The translations under genes were made by a program, and so were the position numbers. DNA of 64,000 nt from Larkinella knui (GTDB lineage: Bacteria > Bacteroidota > Bacteroidia > Cytophagales > Spirosomataceae): positions 1,612,001 through 1,676,000 of the forward strand of contig NZ_RQJP01000001.1 in assembly GCF_003858645.1 (NCBI RefSeq), read 5' to 3'. Shown piece after piece: positions 49,099-58,457 of the stretch. How positions within the stretch are numbered: the first letter of the stretch is position 1; each line of letters begins with the position of its first letter. The notes beneath the pieces were generated by a model. It was not told where the DNA came from, ran no database searches, and worked only from the letters and a program-made list of their open reading frames with translations.

Positions 49099-52000
49099 AT
49101 GAGCAAAACGCCTAAGCTCATGGATCAACTCTATCAAAAGTACTTCTCCTTTCCGACCCTCATGAAACTTTCGGTTATTCAGCTTCTGATGACCCTCCTG
49201 TTTATGGGCGCGACGTATGCCCACCATGCCCATGGACAGGAAGTGCTGGATCAGCGAATAACGATAAAAACGGAAACCACCACGCTCAAAGCCGCTCTTT
49301 CCACCCTCGAGCGCACGGCCCATGTTTTGTTTGTCTATAACCCCCGAGAAATTCAGGCCAGCCGGAAGGTGACGCTCGACGCCCGGTTTGTGACGCTGAA
49401 AGAAGCACTTTTGGAGTTGCTGACGCCCCTGCACCTTCGCTACGAAGTGACCGGCAAACAAATTGCGCTTTTCAGAGCCGATAACTCGGGGCAACTGCCG
49501 ATGCCGAATGCGGGAAATCCCACCGACGCACTGGCCGACCTGACGGTATCGGGAACCGTAACCGACGAAAAAGGCGAAGGCTTACCGGGTGTCAGTGTGC
49601 TGGTGAAGGGCACCACGCGCGGGACGACGACCAACGGAGACGGGAAGTACCAGATTGCGGTTCCCAATGAAGCTACGGTGCTGGTTTTCAGCTTCGTCGG
49701 GTTTGTTTCGGAGGAAATTGCCGTCAATAAACGCACCAGCCTGAATGTCTCGCTAAAAACCGACAACAAGAGCCTGGAGGAGGTCGTCGTGGTGGGCTAC
49801 GGCACGGTGAAAAAATCGGATCTGACCGGTTCGGTCGCTAAAGTGGGTGAATCCAGCATCAAGGCAACGCCCATTGCCTCCCTCGACCGCGCCATGCAGG
49901 GCCGGGCCGCCGGGGTGCAGGTGGTGGCGAATTCGGCTCGGCCGGGGGGCAATTCCACCATCCGGATCCGGGGTTCGGGCTCCGTCAATGCGGGCAATGA
50001 TCCGCTGTATGTGATCGACGGTTTTCCGACCGGAAACCTCAATTCCATCAACACCGACGATATTGAATCGATTGAAATCCTGAAAGATGCGTCGGCCACC
50101 GCCATTTACGGCTCACGGGGTTCCAACGGCGTGGTGCTGGTTACGACCAAGCGCGGCAAAGCGGGCAAAACCGTCATCAGCTACGACGGGTATTACGGCA
50201 GTCAATCCGTCCGGCGCAAACTCCCGATGCTGAACGCCCGCCAGTTTGCCGAACTGGTCAACGACGCCCAGATCAACAACGGCGGCAAGGCGTATTTTGA
50301 CGGCAGCACGGCCGATCGACCGCTGCCCGCTACCCTGGGCGAAGGCACGGACTGGCAGGATGTCATTTTGCGGGATGCCCCCATTCAAAATCACCAGCTT
50401 TCGGTTTCGGGCGGGGCCGAAAAATCCCGCTACGCAATTTCGTTCGGCTATTACGACCAGGAAGGCATCATTCTCAAATCCGGTTTCAAACGCTATACGC
50501 TCCGGGCTAACCTCGACAACGACCTGAATTCCCGCCTGAAAGTTGGGTTAACCATGCAGGGTGCCTATACGATTACCAACAATCCCCGCACGGAAATTGC
50601 CGGAAACCGGGCCGTGGATGGGATCATCAGCTCGGCCCTGAATTATTCACCGACCTTCCCCGTCACGAATGCGGATGGTAGCTATTACAAGAATCAGGGT
50701 GCGTTGAACGGACTCGGTGCCGATAATCCGCTGGCGATGGCCAATGAATTTACGGACAAAACCGCCCTGATCCGGCTGCTGGCCAATGCGTATCTCGATT
50801 ACAAAATTCTGGATGGGCTGAGCTTTCGAACCAGTTTCGGCACGGATTTGCAAAGCTCGAAAAACAACTCGTACATTACCCGTCTGGCGGTGCTGGGTGC
50901 TAGCGTCGGCGGAAGCGCTTCCGTTACGGCCTCCCAAAGTATCAACTGGCTGAACGAAAATATCCTCAATTATACCCGGCAACTCAGCGCCCGCCATAGT
51001 CTGAATGCGGTGTTGGGGTACACGATTCAGGGCCTAGCCACGGAAAGCGTCGGGGCCAATGCCAATACGTTTTCCGACGATTTTGCCTTGTATAATAACC
51101 TGGGAGCGGGTTCTTCGCTGGTGGCCCCGAGTTCGGGCAGCAGCGAGTGGCGGCTCATTTCGTACCTCGCCCGGGTTAATTACGGCTACAACGACCGGTT
51201 TTTGCTGACACTTACCGGTCGGCGGGATGGGTCTTCGCGGTTTGGCCCCAACAATAAATTCGGTTTTTTCCCTTCGGGAGCCCTCGCCTGGAAGCTGGCC
51301 AATGAAGCCTGGATGAAAAACCTGACCTTTATTTCCGATGCCAAGGTGCGGGTCAGCTACGGTCTTTCGGGCAATCAGGAAATCGGCAATTACCAGTATC
51401 TGGCCAACATCAGTTCCGCCCCTTACGTCATTGGCGGTGCGCTCAACGTCGGATCGGCCACGGCGGGCATTGGCAATCCGGATTTGCGCTGGGAGAAAAA
51501 CGCCCAGTTCGACGTCGGTTTCGATCTGGGAATGTTCAACAACCGCATTCAGGTCTCGGCGGATTACTACATCAAGAAGACATCCGATCTGCTTTTCAGT
51601 GTGGGCGTGCCGACATCGTCCGGTTTTTCCACCACGCTGAAAAATCTGGGGAGCGTTCGCAACAAAGGATTTGAATTTTCGGTAAATACCATCAATGTCG
51701 ACCACGGCGGTTTTCGCTGGACGTCGGAATTCAACATCTCCTTCAACCGCAACAAGATCCTGTTTCTGGATGGCCGCAAGGAGTTCCGAACCGGTTCCGA
51801 CGCTACGGTTTCCAACACCTCGCAAAACCCCATTCTGTTGCGGGTAGGCAGCCCCCTCGGCAATTTCTTCGGGCTGGTTACCGATGGTATTTTCCAAACA
51901 CAGGCGGAAGTTGATGGATCCGCCCAGAAAACGGCCAAGCCCGGTGATCTTCGGTACATCGACAAAAACGGCGATGGTGTCATCAATGATTCGGATCGGG

Positions 52001-52515
52001 ATATCATTGGCAATGGCAACCCGGATTTCTTCGGCGGATTGAACAACACATTCTCTTTCAAGGGCTTCGATGTAAATATTTTTGTGCAGGGCTCCTCCGG
52101 AAATGACATCCTGAATTTTGCCACCTTCGACCAGCTGAACCTGACAGGGGGCAACAACCAGTCGGCCCGGGCGCTGGATCGCTGGACGCCCGCGAACCCG
52201 GGCAACACCATTCCGCGCGCCAACGCCGGGGGCGGCTCCCGTTTGCTGTCTACCCTGCACGTCGAAGATGGTTCGTATCTGCGGTTTAAAAACATTTCAC
52301 TGGGGTATAATCTTCCGAAAAGCCTGGTAAACCGCCTGTCGGTCAGTTCGGCGAAAGTATACGTGACGGCCCAGAATTTTGTCACCCTCACCTCGTATAC
52401 GGGCTACGACCCGGAGGTAAACCGCTACGGCAGTTCGTCGCTGAGCCAGGGCATCGACTACGGCGGCTACCCGGCGGCAAAAACGGTTTTACTCGGACTG
52501 AACCTGAAATTTTAA
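49099..52515 (+). CDS. SusC/RagA-type TonB-dependent outer-membrane receptor with STN domain
   Basis: A 1138-residue receptor. A signal peptide lies at about 22-45 (KLSVIQLLMTLLFMGATYA). An STN (secretin/TonB N-terminal) domain follows (TLKAALSTLERTAHVLFVYNP and RYEVTGKQIALF), as needed for FecR signalling. A carboxypeptidase-regulatory-like domain is at about 150-225 (SGTVTDEKGEGLPGVSVLVKGTTRGT). The plug is typical (EEVVVVGYGTVKKSDLTGSVAKV, YVIDGFPTG, IEILKDASATAIYGSRGSNGVVLV), and the 22-strand barrel ends DPEVNRYGSS to LLGLNLKF. It works with the SusD-type lipoprotein encoded 12 bp downstream. The substrate is unknown. Confidence 0.95.
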   Translation: MSKTPKLMDQLYQKYFSFPTLMKLSVIQLLMTLLFMGATYAHHAHGQEVLDQRITIKTETTTLKAALSTLERTAHVLFVYNPREIQASRKVTLDARFVTLKEALLELLTPLHLRYEVTGKQIALFRADNSGQLPMPNAGNPTDALADLTVSGTVTDEKGEGLPGVSVLVKGTTRGTTTNGDGKYQIAVPNEATVLVFSFVGFVSEEIAVNKRTSLNVSLKTDNKSLEEVVVVGYGTVKKSDLTGSVAKVGESSIKATPIASLDRAMQGRAAGVQVVANSARPGGNSTIRIRGSGSVNAGNDPLYVIDGFPTGNLNSINTDDIESIEILKDASATAIYGSRGSNGVVLVTTKRGKAGKTVISYDGYYGSQSVRRKLPMLNARQFAELVNDAQINNGGKAYFDGSTADRPLPATLGEGTDWQDVILRDAPIQNHQLSVSGGAEKSRYAISFGYYDQEGIILKSGFKRYTLRANLDNDLNSRLKVGLTMQGAYTITNNPRTEIAGNRAVDGIISSALNYSPTFPVTNADGSYYKNQGALNGLGADNPLAMANEFTDKTALIRLLANAYLDYKILDGLSFRTSFGTDLQSSKNNSYITRLAVLGASVGGSASVTASQSINWLNENILNYTRQLSARHSLNAVLGYTIQGLATESVGANANTFSDDFALYNNLGAGSSLVAPSSGSSEWRLISYLARVNYGYNDRFLLTLTGRRDGSSRFGPNNKFGFFPSGALAWKLANEAWMKNLTFISDAKVRVSYGLSGNQEIGNYQYLANISSAPYVIGGALNVGSATAGIGNPDLRWEKNAQFDVGFDLGMFNNRIQVSADYYIKKTSDLLFSVGVPTSSGFSTTLKNLGSVRNKGFEFSVNTINVDHGGFRWTSEFNISFNRNKILFLDGRKEFRTGSDATVSNTSQNPILLRVGSPLGNFFGLVTDGIFQTQAEVDGSAQKTAKPGDLRYIDKNGDGVINDSDRDIIGNGNPDFFGGLNNTFSFKGFDVNIFVQGSSGNDILNFATFDQLNLTGGNNQSARALDRWTPANPGNTIPRANAGGGSRLLSTLHVEDGSYLRFKNISLGYNLPKSLVNRLSVSSAKVYVTAQNFVTLTSYTGYDPEVNRYGSSSLSQGIDYGGYPAAKTVLLGLNLKF

Positions 52516-52527
52516 TCGGATAAGCTA

Positions 52528-53970
52528 ATGAAAATCAACCCACTACTGGGGCTCGTTCTGCTGTTGGCTACCGCCTGCGAAAGCCAGCTCGACCTCTCTC
52601 CCGTTACGAATTTAACCAATGCCACCTACTACAAAACCGCCGATGATGCCCGGGCGGCTGTGGGGGCCTGTTACAGCGCCATCGGTAATCTGGACCCGAA
52701 TGTGGACATTACCACCACCGACGACGCCATTCCGTTTTTAACCGGTGATGCCAACCGGCCACTGCTGTGGCGCTATGACATTACCCCGGCCAACACCTAC
52801 GTTGGTCTGTATGCACCGGCTTACCGTGGCATCAACCGCTCCAATATTGTCATCGATCGCTTGCCCGGTATTGCCATGGACGAAACGCTGAAAAAGCGGT
52901 ACATCGCCGAAGCGAAATTTCTTCGTGCCTTGCACTACTTCAACCTCGTGCGGCTCTACGGCGATGTGCCGCTGGTAACGAAGGAAACCACCTCGCTCGA
53001 AGGGCTGGAAGTTTCCCGGTCGCCGGTGGCGGATATCTACGCCCTGATCGAAGCCGATTTAAAGGAAGCTGAAAGCACCCTGCCCGTTTCGTATCCCGCC
53101 AGCGAATCCGGCCGGGCCACCAAAGGGGCCGCCAAAGGAATACTGGCCAAGGTGTATCTCACCCGGGCCGGTGCAACGGCAGCATCACCCTACTGGGCGC
53201 AGGCTGCCGCCAAGGCGAAGGAGGTGATCGACCTGGCCGTTTACAACCTGTACGACAATTTTGCCGATGCCTTTGCCCTCACGGCCCGGGGTGGAAAAGA
53301 GAATATTTTTGAAGTTCAGTACCTGACCGATGTGCGCGGACACAGTCTTGGACGGGGTTTTGGCGTGCGGGCGGCCCTGATCTATCCCAGCGGAGGAGCC
53401 GGGATTGCCCGGGTGAGCGCCAGTTTGTTCAACGCCTATACGGCGGCTGACAAACGAAAACCGGTGACGTTCATCACGTCTTACGTCTACAATGGTGCCA
53501 CCACGACGCTTTCCATTACCGATCCGGATCCAACCAAAGCGGTTTCATTCCAGAAGTTATGGGACAAATCGGCCAAAACCAACGGTGGTGAAGGCACCAG
53601 CATCCCGGTGTTGCGGTATGCCGACGTGCTGCTGATGCAGGCCGAAGCCCTCAATGAAGCCAACAACGGTCCGACTGCCGACGCCTATACCGCCATTAAC
53701 AAAGTGCGCATCCGGGCCGGATTGACGGCTTTGACCGGCCTCAATTACCAGCAGTTTAAAGAAGCGGTCTGGCTGGAACGCCGGCTGGAACTGGCGTTTG
53801 AAAACAGCCGCCGGTTCGATCTCGTCCGGACGGGCAAATTAGTGGAGGCCGTAAAAGCGGACAATACCTTCAACCGGAATCCGGTCATTCAGCCTTTCCA
53901 CGTCCTGCTGCCCATTCCGCAATCGGACATGGATGCCAACCCCGGTTTGGTCCAGAATCCCGGCTACTAA
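52528..53970 (+). CDS. SusD/RagB-type surface lipoprotein
   Basis: A 480-residue lipoprotein (LLGLVLLLATACESQ, Cys at about 17) that caps the SusC pore and binds the ligand. SusD landmarks: YYKTADDARAAVGACYSAI, NRSNIVIDRLPG, AEAKFLRALHYFNLVRLYGDVPLV, RATKGAAKGILAKVYLTRAG, VLRYADVLLMQAEALNEAN and the end WLERRLELAFENSRRFDLVRTGKL. All TPR-like helices are present. No glycoside hydrolase or sulfatase is in the locus; the two downstream genes encode Tat-exported pyruvyl-transferase-like proteins. Confidence 0.95.
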   Translation: MKINPLLGLVLLLATACESQLDLSPVTNLTNATYYKTADDARAAVGACYSAIGNLDPNVDITTTDDAIPFLTGDANRPLLWRYDITPANTYVGLYAPAYRGINRSNIVIDRLPGIAMDETLKKRYIAEAKFLRALHYFNLVRLYGDVPLVTKETTSLEGLEVSRSPVADIYALIEADLKEAESTLPVSYPASESGRATKGAAKGILAKVYLTRAGATAASPYWAQAAAKAKEVIDLAVYNLYDNFADAFALTARGGKENIFEVQYLTDVRGHSLGRGFGVRAALIYPSGGAGIARVSASLFNAYTAADKRKPVTFITSYVYNGATTTLSITDPDPTKAVSFQKLWDKSAKTNGGEGTSIPVLRYADVLLMQAEALNEANNGPTADAYTAINKVRIRAGLTALTGLNYQQFKEAVWLERRLELAFENSRRFDLVRTGKLVEAVKADNTFNRNPVIQPFHVLLPIPQSDMDANPGLVQNPGY

Positions 53971-54027
53971 GCGGCTTATCCCTAGTCATTCGAACCAGAA
54001 ACAATTTTAGAACCATACCGCAAACGG

Positions 54028-55320
54028 ATGATACCTGATCCCATGAACTCAAGCAGAAGGACTTTTTTGAAAAGTGCGGGGCTGGCTTCGGCTTCCCTCC
54101 TGGCCTCCCTGAACGGCTTTTCGGCCAAAAAAGCGCCGGTTATTCTTCTTCGCTCGTCCTGGCAAACCGTCAACATCGGTGACATTGGGCATACGCCCGG
54201 TGTGCTGACGCTGCTGGAAAAATACCTCCCCACTGCCAGCGTCCGGCTGTGGCCGTCGGACGTGGGCGACGGTGTCGACGAGCTGATTCGGCAGCGGTTT
54301 CCCAAACTGACCATCGCCAAAGCGCCCGAGGAAGTGAAGCAGGCGTTTGCCGAATGCGACTTCTTGCTGCACGGTTCCGGCGCTTCGCTGGTGGCGGGGA
54401 AAGACGTGGATCGGTGGCGAAAAGAAACGGGCAAACCGTACGGTATTTACGGCATTACGTTTTCGGTTACGCGCGATGGCGACGATTCGAAAGCCCTTAG
54501 CAAAGCGTCGGCCCTCGACATCGATATTTTAAGCAACGCCCGGTTTGTATTTTTCCGCGACACGGTTTCGTTGGGTGTTGCCAAACAGAATGGAGTAACG
54601 TGCCCGGTAATGGAATTCGGGCCCGATGGTGCTTTTGCCGTCGATCTCCATAATGATCCGCTAGCGAAGGATTTCCTGAAAGAACACAGCCTGGAAGACG
54701 GCAAATTCCTGTGCGTGATTCCGCGCCAGCGGTATACGCCGTACTGGGAAATCCCCGCCAAAAAACGGGCGTTCGACCCGCAACGAAATGCGCGAAACGA
54801 AGAAATGCGCGAACACGATATCGCCCCGCTTCGGGAAGCTATCACGGCGGTTGTTCGGCAGACGCCGATGAAGATCCTGATTGTTCCGGAAGATGAAACG
54901 CAGGTAAAACTCGGCAAAACAATGCTGTATGATCCGCTTCCGGAGGATGTGAAAGCCAAAGTGGTCTTGCGGGATCGCTACTGGCTCACCGACGAAGCCA
55001 TCAGCACCTACGTCCGGTCGGCGGGTTTGTTCGGGCTTGAAATGCACTCGCCCATCATGTGCATTGGCAACGGGGTTCCGGCCATCGTCTGCCGGTTTTC
55101 CGAACAAACCAGCAAAGGCATCATGTGGCGCGATATTGGCCTGGGCGACTGGCTTTTCGATATGGATAATGAGAAAGACGTAGCCGGGATCGTGCCCGCC
55201 GTACTGGCCATGGCCAAAGACCCGAAAGCCGCCAAACTGAAGATCAAAAAAGCACAACAGTTCGTCCGGGAGCGTCAGCGCGAGACCATGGAAATTTTAA
55301 AGAAAAACCTGAATGCCTAA
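54028..55320 (+). CDS. Tat-exported polysaccharide pyruvyl transferase family protein (paralogue 1)
   Basis: A 430-residue protein; the ATG at 54043 (MNSSRRTFLK) is also possible. A canonical twin-arginine signal (SRRTFLK, then a hydrophobic stretch) is present. The mature part has the PPT-family pattern: ILLRSSWQTVNIGDIGHTPGVLTLLEKYLP, ADFLLHGSGASLVAGKD (DxxxHGSG), GIYGITF, and WLTDEAISTYVRSAGLFGLEMHSPIMCIGNGVPAI. Classical PPTs use PEP in the cytosol, so a periplasmic member must use another donor or reaction. It is followed by a close paralogue with an 8-bp overlap. Confidence 0.85.
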   Translation: MIPDPMNSSRRTFLKSAGLASASLLASLNGFSAKKAPVILLRSSWQTVNIGDIGHTPGVLTLLEKYLPTASVRLWPSDVGDGVDELIRQRFPKLTIAKAPEEVKQAFAECDFLLHGSGASLVAGKDVDRWRKETGKPYGIYGITFSVTRDGDDSKALSKASALDIDILSNARFVFFRDTVSLGVAKQNGVTCPVMEFGPDGAFAVDLHNDPLAKDFLKEHSLEDGKFLCVIPRQRYTPYWEIPAKKRAFDPQRNARNEEMREHDIAPLREAITAVVRQTPMKILIVPEDETQVKLGKTMLYDPLPEDVKAKVVLRDRYWLTDEAISTYVRSAGLFGLEMHSPIMCIGNGVPAIVCRFSEQTSKGIMWRDIGLGDWLFDMDNEKDVAGIVPAVLAMAKDPKAAKLKIKKAQQFVRERQRETMEILKKNLNA

Positions 55321-56602
55321 CCCATCCACTCTGCCCAACCGCCGGGAATTCCTGAAGCAAACACCAGCGCTCCTGGGCCTGCTGATGTCTGTTCCGGCCC
55401 TCGCCAGAACCCGTTTCTCCGCCAAAAAATCCATCCTCCTCCGCTCGTCGTGGCAAACGGAAAACATCGGCGATATTGCCCATACGCCGGGCGTGCTGAC
55501 GTTGCTGGAGAACTATTTGCCCGATGTGGAGGTTCGCCTGTGGCCGTCCAACGTCGGAAACGGTGTGGAAGAACTGCTGAAAAAGCGGTTTCCGGCTCTG
55601 GTCATTCTCAAAACGGCGGAAGAAAAAACCGCAGCCCTGGCCGACTGCGTGTTCCTGCTGCACGGCTCCGGGCCTTCGCTGGTGGGTCGGAAAGAAATTG
55701 AACAATGGCGGGAAACCGGAAAGCCGTACGGTATCTATGGAATCACCTGGCCCGGCGTGTATGGTTTTGAAAAAGACCGCTGGAAATTCAATCCGGCCGA
55801 TGTTGCGTTGCTGACCCAGGCCCGTTTTGCCTATTTCCGGGATTCGGTTTCGATGGAATTCGCGAAGTCGAAGGGCGTTGCCTGTCCAATTATGGAGTTT
55901 TGCCCCGACGGAGCGTTCGCCGTAGACATCCGCAACGACAAAGCCGCCGACGCCTTTCTGAAAGAGCATGGCCTGGAAACGGGCAGGTTTCTGTGTGCCA
56001 TACCCCAGTTACGGTTTTCGCCCTGGTGGGAATTACCGCAGAAAAAGCTGTCGGTTAACCCCGAAAAACACGCCCGCAACGAGCAGATGAAGGAACAGGA
56101 CAATAAGCCGATTCGCGATGCCATCGTGGCCGTGGTTCGCCAGACGCCCCTGAAAATCCTGATCGTTCCGGAAAACGAAACGCAGGTTCGAATTGGGAAG
56201 GAAATGCTGTACGATCCGCTGCCGGACGATGTGAAAGCCAAGGTCGTTTGGCGCGATCGGTACTGGCTCACCGACGAAGCCGTCAGCACGTATGCGCGGT
56301 CGGCGGGCCTGTTCGGGATCGAGATGCACTCGCCCATCATGTGCATTGCCCTGGGCATTCCGGCCCTGGTTTGCCGGTTTGAAGAGCAGACCAGCAAAGG
56401 TGCGATGTGGCGGGATATTGGCCTGAGCGACTGGCTGTTTGACCTGGATACGCCCAACGATGTGGACAGGATCGTCCCGGCGGTGTTGGAAATGGCGAAA
56501 AATCCCCAAACGGCGCACTTGAAAGTCAAAAAAGCGCAGCAATTTGTGGCCAAACGACAGCGGGAAACGATGGCGGTAGTCCGGAAAAATGTTGGCGTTT
56601 AG
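55313..56602 (+). CDS. Tat-exported polysaccharide pyruvyl transferase family protein (paralogue 2)
   Basis: A 429-residue protein very like the preceding one (e.g. ILLRSSWQTENIGDIAHTPGVLTLLENYLPD, FLLHGSGPSLVGRKE, WLTDEAVSTYARSAGLFGIEMHSPIMCIALGIPALVC). Its Tat signal is NRREFLKQTPALLGLLMSVPA. The two clearly arose by tandem duplication and overlap by 8 bp, so they are translated together. Between them, acidic loops differ most (residues of about 150-170). It ends convergently with the hydrolase gene, whose stop it overlaps by 4 bp. Function is unknown for the exported group. Confidence 0.85.
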   Translation: MPNPSTLPNRREFLKQTPALLGLLMSVPALARTRFSAKKSILLRSSWQTENIGDIAHTPGVLTLLENYLPDVEVRLWPSNVGNGVEELLKKRFPALVILKTAEEKTAALADCVFLLHGSGPSLVGRKEIEQWRETGKPYGIYGITWPGVYGFEKDRWKFNPADVALLTQARFAYFRDSVSMEFAKSKGVACPIMEFCPDGAFAVDIRNDKAADAFLKEHGLETGRFLCAIPQLRFSPWWELPQKKLSVNPEKHARNEQMKEQDNKPIRDAIVAVVRQTPLKILIVPENETQVRIGKEMLYDPLPDDVKAKVVWRDRYWLTDEAVSTYARSAGLFGIEMHSPIMCIALGIPALVCRFEEQTSKGAMWRDIGLSDWLFDLDTPNDVDRIVPAVLEMAKNPQTAHLKVKKAQQFVAKRQRETMAVVRKNVGV

Positions 56603-57513
56603 CCGCGTTTTTCCGGACCACTGCCCGGTTTTACCTTGATAAATTCCCGTAATTCCCGGTAAATAAGATTGTTTTTCCAGTACAATTGCGTCACCATTCC
56701 GACGTGTTTTTTACCTGCCAGAACCTTGTAGCCGTGTTTTACACCGAGTTGCTGAAGCCGCTCATGGAATTTCTGCGTACTCCCGGCAATGCCTGGGTAC
56801 GTGCGGCTTCCGGTGTAAATCAACATCGGCGGACTTTGGGCGTTGACCTGATACAATGCCGACATCGCCCGCCAAACGGCGGTATCTTTCCCGAAGGGAA
56901 CAAGGTACTGCTTATCACCGGGATACGCCATTTTTTTCAGGTAGTCGAACATATCCAGTCCGGCCGGGTCATCCAGAATAGCGCCTTTAACGGGATTTCT
57001 GGCCAGGCCATTTTTCTCAAAAACCGAATTATCAACCGCCAGCAAAGCCGCCAGTCCACCACCCGCCGAATGCCCCATGACAAAAATCCGGTTGGGATCA
57101 CCGCCGAATTCGGCAATATGTTCCGAGGTCCAGCGCACGGCCCGGGCGCAGTCGTCGGCCATACCGGGCACCCGAACCGCAGGCGAAAGCCGGTAATTGA
57201 TGATCACCGCCACGACTTCCTGTCTGGCCAGTCGCCGACCAACGAACGAATAGAGATTTTTGCTGCCGCTGTCCCAGTTTCCACCGTGGATAAAAACCAC
57301 GACAGGCCGAAGCTGAGCGGATTTCCGGCGGGGCTGATACACATCGAGCACGTGCCGGTCCGCATCAAAATCCGGCGAATCGGCGGTCACGTACGGAATG
57401 TCTTTGGTCCGCTGGCTGGGCCGCGCGGTGGCAAATTCATTGATAAACACCAGCAGGAAAATCAGGACCAGCAGGGCCGCCGGGATTTGCCAGAGCAGTC
57501 GGAACCCGGCCAT
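56599..57513 (-). CDS. Alpha/beta-hydrolase (carboxylesterase/acetyl-esterase type)
   Basis: A 304-residue hydrolase from the ATG at 57513, overlapping the AraC stop by one base (TGATG). An N-terminal span (LLWQIPAALLVLIFLLVFINEF) anchors or exports it. The esterase pattern HGGNWDSGSKN (oxyanion), GHSAGGGLAALLAV (Ser) and late GKKHVGM (His) is complete; the acid is in the DDPAG area. An earlier ATG at 57678 would read into the AraC gene and is rejected. It is co-transcribed with the AraC-type regulator, which likely controls it. Confidence 0.88.
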   Translation of the reverse strand: MAGFRLLWQIPAALLVLIFLLVFINEFATARPSQRTKDIPYVTADSPDFDADRHVLDVYQPRRKSAQLRPVVVFIHGGNWDSGSKNLYSFVGRRLARQEVVAVIINYRLSPAVRVPGMADDCARAVRWTSEHIAEFGGDPNRIFVMGHSAGGGLAALLAVDNSVFEKNGLARNPVKGAILDDPAGLDMFDYLKKMAYPGDKQYLVPFGKDTAVWRAMSALYQVNAQSPPMLIYTGSRTYPGIAGSTQKFHERLQQLGVKHGYKVLAGKKHVGMVTQLYWKNNLIYRELREFIKVKPGSGPEKRG

Positions 57514-58325
57514 CAAGCGAGCAGTAGTTTTGAAGGGGCCAATCCGTACGTTTTTTTGAAGGCAAACGAAAAGTGGGACAGATCTTCGAACCCCAATTCC
57601 AGGTATACATCCGAAGGTGCTCTGCCTTTTTCTTTGATCAGGAAATGCGCTTCCTGGAGCCTTTTTTGCAGCAGCCACCGGCTGGGCGTGTTGTGAAATA
57701 TCTTTTCAAAATCCCGTTTAAATGTTGCCAGACTTCGGCCGGTCAGGTAGGCAAACCGCTTTAATTCCACATTAAAATGAAAATTCTTGTTCATAAAAGC
57801 CTCCAGATCGATTTTACCGGGTTCCGTAAAATCGAACAGAATATCTTTTAATTCCGGGTTAGCCTGCAATAAAATCAGAATGGCTTCTTTTAACTTTATG
57901 GATTGCAGGTTCGCACTAATCGTTTGATTCTCCTGCAAATAAGGCACCAACGAATCCATATAACTTTTATAAAGCGGATTGGGATTGAGGGTCAGAACCG
58001 TTTTATCATGCTGCCATTTTTTGGCTTTGTAGCCATATTCAAAACTAAAAGCGCGCAGGGTTTCCTGATCAAGGTAAAGCGATACCGCCTTGAATTCACC
58101 GTGCTCCGGTGGATACTTGGTGAATTTAACCAGCTGGTTGCGCCGGATAAATCTGAAATCGCCGGGTTTAAAAACAAAATCCTGGTCGCCCGTATTCATC
58201 ACGAGCGTTCCCGCTAGCTGATAACTTAAAACATGTTCGGGCACAAATTGCTCCCCTTCCCGACTTCTCGTGAAGTAGCAGGAATAAACAATCTGCGGTT
58301 TTTTAATTTGCTCCAGGCTTTCCAT
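57513..58325 (-). CDS. AraC-family transcriptional regulator
   Basis: A 270-residue regulator. The N-terminal half is a cupin-like sensor (VLSYQLAGTLVMNTGDQDFVFKPGDFRFIRRNQLVKF). The C-terminal two-HTH DNA-binding part is seen in FNVELKRFAYLTGRSLATFKRDFEKIFHNTPSRWLLQKRLQEAHFLI and APSDVYLELGFEDLSHFSFAFKKTYGLAPSKLL. It is translated together with the hydrolase gene (one-base overlap) and lies downstream of an SDR gene after a palindromic repeat. Confidence 0.95.
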   Translation of the reverse strand: MESLEQIKKPQIVYSCYFTRSREGEQFVPEHVLSYQLAGTLVMNTGDQDFVFKPGDFRFIRRNQLVKFTKYPPEHGEFKAVSLYLDQETLRAFSFEYGYKAKKWQHDKTVLTLNPNPLYKSYMDSLVPYLQENQTISANLQSIKLKEAILILLQANPELKDILFDFTEPGKIDLEAFMNKNFHFNVELKRFAYLTGRSLATFKRDFEKIFHNTPSRWLLQKRLQEAHFLIKEKGRAPSDVYLELGFEDLSHFSFAFKKTYGLAPSKLLLA

Positions 58326-58385
58326 ATACCGTCTAATTTTTCACCTTTCCAGATTAATCCGGTCGGGAAACGTCTGGATAGAAAT

Positions 58386-58444
58386 ACGGATTAAACGGGA
58401 TTTTAGTTAATCTGCGCAAATCCGTTTTGATCCGTTTAATCCGT
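58386..58444. repeat. Palindromic repeat with 9-10 bp words (ACGGATTAA type)
   Basis: ACGGATTAAACGG on the left is matched by its complement on the right (CCGTTTAATCCGT). The right arm is made of words ATCCGTTTTG, ATCCGTTTA and ATCCGTGTTC. It lies between the SDR and AraC genes, both minus strand. Confidence 0.75.
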
Positions 58445-58457
58445 GTTCCCATCCCAT

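Noticed and set aside
51034-52260. Minus-strand open frame inside the SusC gene
   Set aside because: It has no start context or domains and lies in the barrel-coding part of a clear SusC gene.
57513-57678. Longer N-terminus for the alpha/beta hydrolase
   Set aside because: It would overlap the AraC gene by 165 bp. The ATG at 57513 gives a clean one-base TGATG junction and a hydrophobic N-terminus.
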